Positions 59,206 to 64,000 of a stretch of 64,000 bases of DNA are shown here, piece after piece (position 1 is the stretch's first letter; every line of letters begins with the position of its first letter). The stretch comes from Lindgomyces ingoldianus (taxonomy: Eukaryota; Ascomycota; Dothideomycetes; Pleosporales; Lindgomycetaceae). The DNA lies in contig NW_022985200.1 in NCBI RefSeq assembly GCF_010093535.1, positions 355,871 through 419,870 of the forward strand, in the 5' to 3' direction. A model generated the notes under the pieces. It saw nothing but the letters and a program-made list of their open reading frames with translations, was not told where the DNA came from and made no database searches. Position numbers and translations under genes: made by a program.

Positions 59206-60374
59206 GTTAGAGGGCAGAAGGGAGAAGGGAGGGCTGCGGGTTAGAAGTGACGCGACCTGACTGCGAAAACAAAAATCGCTAGACTGGGACTCTGGGAGAA
59301 AACGTTCCGGACACTGGCATAGCTGCACACCCTCTGGGTGCTGGGGCTGCGGTGGACGAATGGGCGAGAACCCTTGCAAGAGAGTATTAATGATGCCGAG
59401 TCCAAGCCTCTCTCAGACCGAGCACGGCCCCCCAGGCGCTGCGATACCGAAGCGTCAGAGGAAAGATTTGTGGGACGCTCGACGATAGCCATTGAGGGAT
59501 TACTATGGTAGGCATGGCTGCCTTCGCCCGCGCCGCCAGCTCTCAGCCCGCCAGCATCTGGATTGCGAGCTGCCCAGTCGAGCGCCCGATAAGCCAGTCT
59601 ACCTTCACATGTGCCTCCCAACAAATGCTCCTCCACCAACCCGCCCGCGTTGCTGAAGGTTGATATTACTCGCAGCAGCGCTTCCTAAATTACCCAATCT
59701 ATTACTCATATTGTCAAACCTTCTGTGTGGGAGACGGTGGGAAGATGCGGACGGACAAGCCGCTGTGTCGAGCAGAAACCTTCGCAGTTACATCGTTGGC
59801 CGCTCTGGTAAGGTATTACATCTTGATATGAGATAAAAAACCAGCCTCTGTGAAACGCCTCTTGCAGCCTTTTCTCCACAAAAAAACACGCCACTGCAGC
59901 CTGCTGGAGGCCCACGACCCTCGAAAAACTTCCAGCGCCAAAGTTCACGCAAGTAGCACATCCACTAGGTACTCACGGCTAGCGAAGGAACCTTGGGAAC
60001 TAACCGTGTACAGGCTAACATGTCATGATTAGACTATGTTTAGCTATTTCAGGCAGATCAAAAGATGTGAACCTGCGGTTAATTTGAGCCAAGTGCGTGG
60101 TAGATTGCCGTCTGAAGGCTGCCCATGATGGGGACCTGTGCAAGCCATATGAACCATGGTATACGCGGACTGTGGGCTCACTACCTGCAAAGGACGTCCG
60201 ACTTGCTCAAGCTCTCCCCGCCCACGGTTGGGACCACAACTACCCCTCATTACCAGAAGCTGAGGGATCCACCGCAGCTGCCACAACTGTCAAGCATCAC
60301 GATGGCAAGCCGACCAGTTCCATCCGAAAATTCGAATCACGTGACAAGGAGCTGTTCCTGCTACTAAGGCGATT
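59206..60374. other. Intergenic, nothing recognised
   Basis: The promoter of APRT and the 3' flank of the fusion gene. Frames around 60097-60744 are mostly antisense to the fusion gene. No RNA or repeat seen. Confidence 0.5.
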
Positions 60375-62504
60375 TCATCCCCAGACATTCATGTTCTGGA
60401 CGATACAGTCCTTGTCTGTTTTCTTAACCAGTGACCCCACGGTGTATACCTTTTCTCCATACTCTTGTAGGATCTCTGTTGCAGTCCTCGCCTTGCGAGC
60501 ATCAACGACCAGGACCATGCCTAGGCCCGTGTTCCACGTCCTACAGAATTCCATGTCCTCGATGTGGCCCGCCGCTTTAAGCCATTTGAAAACTTCCGGC
60601 ACCGGCCAGGTTTTCGCGTCTAGTTCGGCTGCCAGAGAGTCCGGAAGCATGCGAGGGATATTCTCAAGGAGGCCCCCTCCCGTAATGTGCGCCATGCCCT
60701 TAATGAGGCCTTTCTGTGTAGCCGCCAGGAGTGGCTTGACGTAAATCTTTGTGGGAGCGAGCAAGCTGGCACCCACAGTCTCACCTGTGCTCCACGGCGC
60801 GCTGTCATGGAGCGAAAGACTCTTTATCTCGATGATTTTGCGGATGAGGGAAAAGCCATTAGAGTGAGCGCCGTTCGATGCGAGACCCAGCAGGACATCA
60901 CCGGCTATCATAGCCTGCTTATCAGGCAATATCGTCGCCCCTTTCTTAATGGCACCGATGGCAGCACCTCCTGCGTCGTACTCCCCCGCGTTATAGAGAC
61001 CTGGCATCTCTGCTGTCTCGCCACCTACAAGGGCGGATCCAGCTTGTCGGCAGCCATCAGCAACTCCTCTCACGAACGCTGCAGCATTCTCAACGTTCAG
61101 CTTAGAGCAGGCGTAGTAATCTAGGAACATCAAAGGCTCCGCACCCTGCACCACCAAGTCATTTACGTTCATAGCCACCAAGTCAATGCCGACAGTATCG
61201 TGTTTCCCCATTTCAAAGGCAATTTTGACCTTGGTTCCGATTCCATCTATTGCGCCCACGAGAATCGGCGCCTCTGTGTAACCGGCACCCTGCAGGTCGA
61301 CGAGGCCACCGAAGCCGCCAATTTCGGCATCAGCACCAGGTCGTCTGGTGCTGGCCACTGAGGCCTTGATCTGCTTGACGAGCTCGTTTCCGGCATCAAT
61401 ACTGACTCCGGATGAGGCATATGTCAGAGCCTCTCCTTGCTCTGCTAATGGTGAAGGGCGAATGACGGTGGTACCTTCCTCGGCGGGCTGGAGTAGTTTC
61501 CAATCACAGTGAATGTTCTCTTTCTTGAACTCTTCCAAGAGATGGCTAGAAATGGCGTCGAAGTTGTGCGTTGCAAGCGCCAGAATGGTAGGCCCAGCAC
61601 CTGATAAGCAGATACCAAGCAATCCCGGGTGCGACTGAGGGGTGACAGACTGCAGGATATCAGTCAGACCGGGAATGAGCCCGCGTCGGTAAGGTTGGTG
61701 GATTTTGTCCTGCATGGCTGTATATATCATGTCTGGGTCTGGGGGAGAATCCCCGAGGGCTGTTGTCAACAAGGCCAGCCGTTGCATATTGAATATAGCG
61801 TCTTTTCTGGAGTATGTGGAGGGCAGAACCTCCCGTGCTTTTGCAGTGGATACCTCAAAGTCAGGTATGATGCAGATACACTTGATCTCTGGTGCCCACT
61901 TAAACTTCTTGAAATGGCCAATGCCATGCGGCGGCTCTGGGGGCCGGAGACCGGTGTCGACTCCTCCAGCAGGCTCGGGGAGCACTTCACTGAGCGGAAT
62001 CTCGAGTCTTTCGGTGTCCTCAGCCGAGAGCTCGTTCAGGTACGTGCCCACAAATCCGCCATACAAAGCAGCCGCAACATTGTCTGGATGGCGCTCCTCC
62101 ATCAAGCAGTAGTCTAGCATCCTGGCCTTGGTAAGCTGGAGACCACCCACCTCGTTGGCCAGATTGACTCCAGCAACAATGGCAGCGCCCGAGGAGCCCA
62201 GGCCCCTACCCAGCGGGATCGGATTCTTGATGTGGACGTGTGTTTCGGCGGGGAAGGTGCGGATGCCGTGGCAGCGAAGGACATAGACGGCGGTTCGGGT
62301 GATTAGATTGTCTTCGGCGACCAGCGGCACCGACGCAGCACCAACTCCCTCATACGTGATGCGGCAATTGAGAGAGTGCTCCGAGAGAGTCTTGGGGGTG
62401 ACTGTGAGACTCACCTCCAGGTAGACGTTGAGCGCGAGACCGATAACATCGAAGCCGGGGCCAATGTTGGCCGAAGAGCAAGGAACCTTGATAATGGTCG
62501 TCAT
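60375..62504 (-). CDS. Fusion of homoserine kinase (Thr1/ThrB) and AIR synthetase (PurM)
   Basis: One intronless frame of 709 residues. Residues 1-350 are a complete GHMP-type homoserine kinase: VPCSSANIGPGFDVIGLALN at the start, the ATP loop PIPLGRGLGSSGAA at 95-108, ERHPDNVAAALYGGF, and the closing GICLSGAGPTILAL at 297-310. Residues 360-709 are a complete phosphoribosylformylglycinamidine cyclo-ligase: TYASSGVSIDAGNELV, STRRPGADAEIGGFGG, AIDGIGTKVKIA, VNDLVVQGAEPLMFLDYYA, VGGETAEMPG, SNGAHSNGFSLIRK and HITGGGLLENIPRMLP. The wording of the second half is that of the fungal Ade5,7 AIRS domain. The kinase phosphorylates homoserine for threonine synthesis; AIRS closes the imidazole ring in purine synthesis. 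In fungi AIRS is normally joined to GARS, not to a kinase. The linker is about ten residues. Both halves keep their key motifs, so both may be active. Confidence 0.93.
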   Translation of the reverse strand: MTTIIKVPCSSANIGPGFDVIGLALNVYLEVSLTVTPKTLSEHSLNCRITYEGVGAASVPLVAEDNLITRTAVYVLRCHGIRTFPAETHVHIKNPIPLGRGLGSSGAAIVAGVNLANEVGGLQLTKARMLDYCLMEERHPDNVAAALYGGFVGTYLNELSAEDTERLEIPLSEVLPEPAGGVDTGLRPPEPPHGIGHFKKFKWAPEIKCICIIPDFEVSTAKAREVLPSTYSRKDAIFNMQRLALLTTALGDSPPDPDMIYTAMQDKIHQPYRRGLIPGLTDILQSVTPQSHPGLLGICLSGAGPTILALATHNFDAISSHLLEEFKKENIHCDWKLLQPAEEGTTVIRPSPLAEQGEALTYASSGVSIDAGNELVKQIKASVASTRRPGADAEIGGFGGLVDLQGAGYTEAPILVGAIDGIGTKVKIAFEMGKHDTVGIDLVAMNVNDLVVQGAEPLMFLDYYACSKLNVENAAAFVRGVADGCRQAGSALVGGETAEMPGLYNAGEYDAGGAAIGAIKKGATILPDKQAMIAGDVLLGLASNGAHSNGFSLIRKIIEIKSLSLHDSAPWSTGETVGASLLAPTKIYVKPLLAATQKGLIKGMAHITGGGLLENIPRMLPDSLAAELDAKTWPVPEVFKWLKAAGHIEDMEFCRTWNTGLGMVLVVDARKARTATEILQEYGEKVYTVGSLVKKTDKDCIVQNMNVWG

Positions 62505-63067
62505 AGCGGCAGCTCCAAGCTCCCCAGCGTGAAGAGGCTATATACAATTGAGTGAGTTGAGGAATTAAATGTGCGCGCAAAAAAGGCTACAGCACGAGGC
62601 AGGCCCAACCAATCTTCCAGCGGGCGCGGGGTTCCGATGTCGCGGGGCAGCTCCCATTTGTCTAACCTATATGGGGATAGCGGTGGCTCAGCCACGGTAC
62701 TACCACTACTCTGAATCCTCATCCCCATCAGCAACGCGAAGTCCGCACTACCACAGTCATCAGCGACATGGCAGACCAGACGTTGTGGAACAGCATCCAT
62801 TCGTGTGTGCAGACATGCGGGTCCAGCCTTGCCTTCGATACGTGGCAGTCACAAAAAGGCGGATTCACTCTAGAGGTAAGCTGTGCTCTAAAGCTAGGCA
62901 GCCACCGAGAGGCCTCACTCTCTCCCTCCGTTGACTCAAATCCTGGAGTCGCTTTCTAGTAGGCCCATCAGGCAACGAGCTACTTGCCTACAAATACCAG
63001 CTCTCCTCGCGTACTCTGAGGCTTTCATCTCATCTTCCATTTCCCCTCTCCACATCCCAACTCATTC
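62505..63067. other. Divergent promoter region, fusion gene and AAA-type gene
   Basis: It holds the leaders of both genes. A small frame from an ATG at 62768 ends at a good donor (GTAAGC near 62876) and might be a leader exon of the right-hand gene, but no joining acceptor is clear, so I do not call it. Confidence 0.4.
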
Positions 63068-64000
63068 ATGAGGACGAAAAGCCTTCGTGATAGACTCAAT
63101 TTCCGCAACCGGGTATCCAAGACAATGCCTTCTTCGGACCGGTCTTGCTCCCCATCCACAGTGTCGACTTCTGATGATGAACGACCAGCTGTCATTAACG
63201 GCACAAAACATGTTGTCATTAATGGCGTGACTAATGGCGTGAGCAGCGGAGACGATGAGCACCTGGAACCAGGCATGAAGAGCGGGATGAAGAATTTATA
63301 TTCCGGGAAAGAGGACAAAAAGGGCCGATACCAATGGCAAGATACAATTCCAGAAGATGTCGGAAACCCGGTGGAGAATGCCGAAACCGCGAAATGGGCT
63401 TTGCTCGTTCGAAATGTCAAAGTCTACAACGATCCGCGGAAGGTTCTCGCCATTCACTCTATTGTTGTCCAGAGCCCGCTTCTCAAGAAGCTTTTAGCTG
63501 GTGTGTTGAAGAACTACCCGGGTGTAACGGTGGGCTTGAACCGCCTAGAGTTCTCCGGCAAATTCGAGCCTCTCATTCACCGCTGGGCCGAACTGCAGAA
63601 AGCCATCGGGGATTTGGGCGATGCGACCGAGGAGGACCGGACAACGAAAGGACACGCTGATCTACTACTCGATGTGCTTACGCACGAGTTCAAGAGCCTC
63701 ATCGAAACCTCGCAGGATATGAAATCAAAGAGGGTTATGACGTACGAGCATTTGTGGACCCTCTTCCAACCCGGTGCCACGATATTTGCCCGACAAGATG
63801 GACAAGAGACGGCGATGGCCCTCCAGGAGACAAGATACGGGCAAGACACGAAAGGCAACCCCTGCTTCTGGCTCACCTGCAAGTATGTGGACTGGGATGG
63901 CACCAAATTCGGATCGAACAAACTGAACCTCTCGATTCCTGCGTACAGCGGCACACGTCACATTACCCAGCTCCGTGTGTTTCCACTCGAGTACCACCAC
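63068..64000 (+). CDS. N-terminal part of a DUF7025-type AAA ATPase family protein (cut by window end)
   Basis: An open frame from the ATG at 63068 runs without stop to the window end, 311 residues so far. The first 80 residues are basic and then disordered, with a short internal repeat (VVINGVTNGV preceded by AVINGTKH). From about residue 120 it has WALLVRNVKVYNDPRKVLAIHSIVVQSPLLKKLL, TYEHLWTLFQPGATIFA and CFWLTCKYVDWDG, which I recognise as the DUF7025-type region that precedes the AAA core in many filamentous-fungal ATPases. The Walker A and B motifs would lie beyond the window, so ATPase activity is inferred. Function of the family is unknown. Confidence 0.75.
   Translation, partial: MRTKSLRDRLNFRNRVSKTMPSSDRSCSPSTVSTSDDERPAVINGTKHVVINGVTNGVSSGDDEHLEPGMKSGMKNLYSGKEDKKGRYQWQDTIPEDVGNPVENAETAKWALLVRNVKVYNDPRKVLAIHSIVVQSPLLKKLLAGVLKNYPGVTVGLNRLEFSGKFEPLIHRWAELQKAIGDLGDATEEDRTTKGHADLLLDVLTHEFKSLIETSQDMKSKRVMTYEHLWTLFQPGATIFARQDGQETAMALQETRYGQDTKGNPCFWLTCKYVDWDGTKFGSNKLNLSIPAYSGTRHITQLRVFPLEYHH

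Noticed and set aside
60375..62504. Reading the fusion as two separate adjacent genes
   Set aside because: There is no stop, no ATG in a good position and no intron signal between the two domains; one frame runs through both.
1..64000. tRNA genes, CRISPR arrays and intact transposons
   Set aside because: I looked for T-loop-like GGTTCGANNCC strings, regular spacer arrays and transposase or reverse-transcriptase motifs and saw none. A tRNAscan or repeat-library search would be needed to be certain.

Overview
The window is nuclear DNA of a filamentous ascomycete (Pezizomycotina). The genes have short spliceosomal introns of about 47-130 bp with GTAAGT-like donors and CTNAY branch points. They include typical fungal families: a Zn2Cys6 activator, 2EXR proteins, an NCS1 permease, an EDEM-type GH47 and the Ade5,7-type AIR synthetase sequence. 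Genus cannot be decided from the sequence. Exon borders were chosen by reading frame, splice consensus and protein family continuity, not by transcript data.

Layout. (1) 0.8-15.9 kb looks like one catabolic or modification gene cluster: a PRISE-like enone reductase, an aldehyde dehydrogenase, two short-chain dehydrogenases, an acyl/aryl-CoA ligase, a Baeyer-Villiger-type flavin monooxygenase and, at its edge, a Zn2Cys6 regulator. One SDR ends in SKL and the divergently transcribed CoA ligase ends in AKL, so part of the pathway is probably peroxisomal. (2) 16-27 kb is mostly housekeeping: two 2EXR/F-box-like proteins, TIM50 and a large EDEM-like GH47 protein with a degenerate 53-bp tandem repeat upstream. 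(3) 27.6-35 kb holds a coiled-coil protein with a Cys6 cluster at its C-terminus, an Fcy-type NCS1 permease with a clear TPP riboswitch in its 5' leader, and a secreted flavin amine oxidase. (4) 35-47 kb is gene-poor and holds an ERD2/KDEL-receptor-like protein with a long acidic tail and a two-SANT/Myb protein. (5) 47-56 kb holds an aldo-keto reductase, an MFS sugar transporter, a RIP-like pseudogene, a bestrophin-like channel and an SDR with a GC-AG intron. (6) 57-62.5 kb holds, all on the minus strand, a RidA imine deaminase ending in SKL, adenine phosphoribosyltransferase, and a single 709-residue reading frame that fuses a complete homoserine kinase to a complete AIR synthetase. A truncated AAA-ATPase-type gene runs off the right end.

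Most notable: the homoserine kinase-AIR synthetase fusion, beside RidA and APRT; the TPP riboswitch on a cytosine-permease-like gene, with a visible splice-control pairing between the donor region and the P4 element; and the peroxisome-tagged BVMO/CoA-ligase/SDR cluster.
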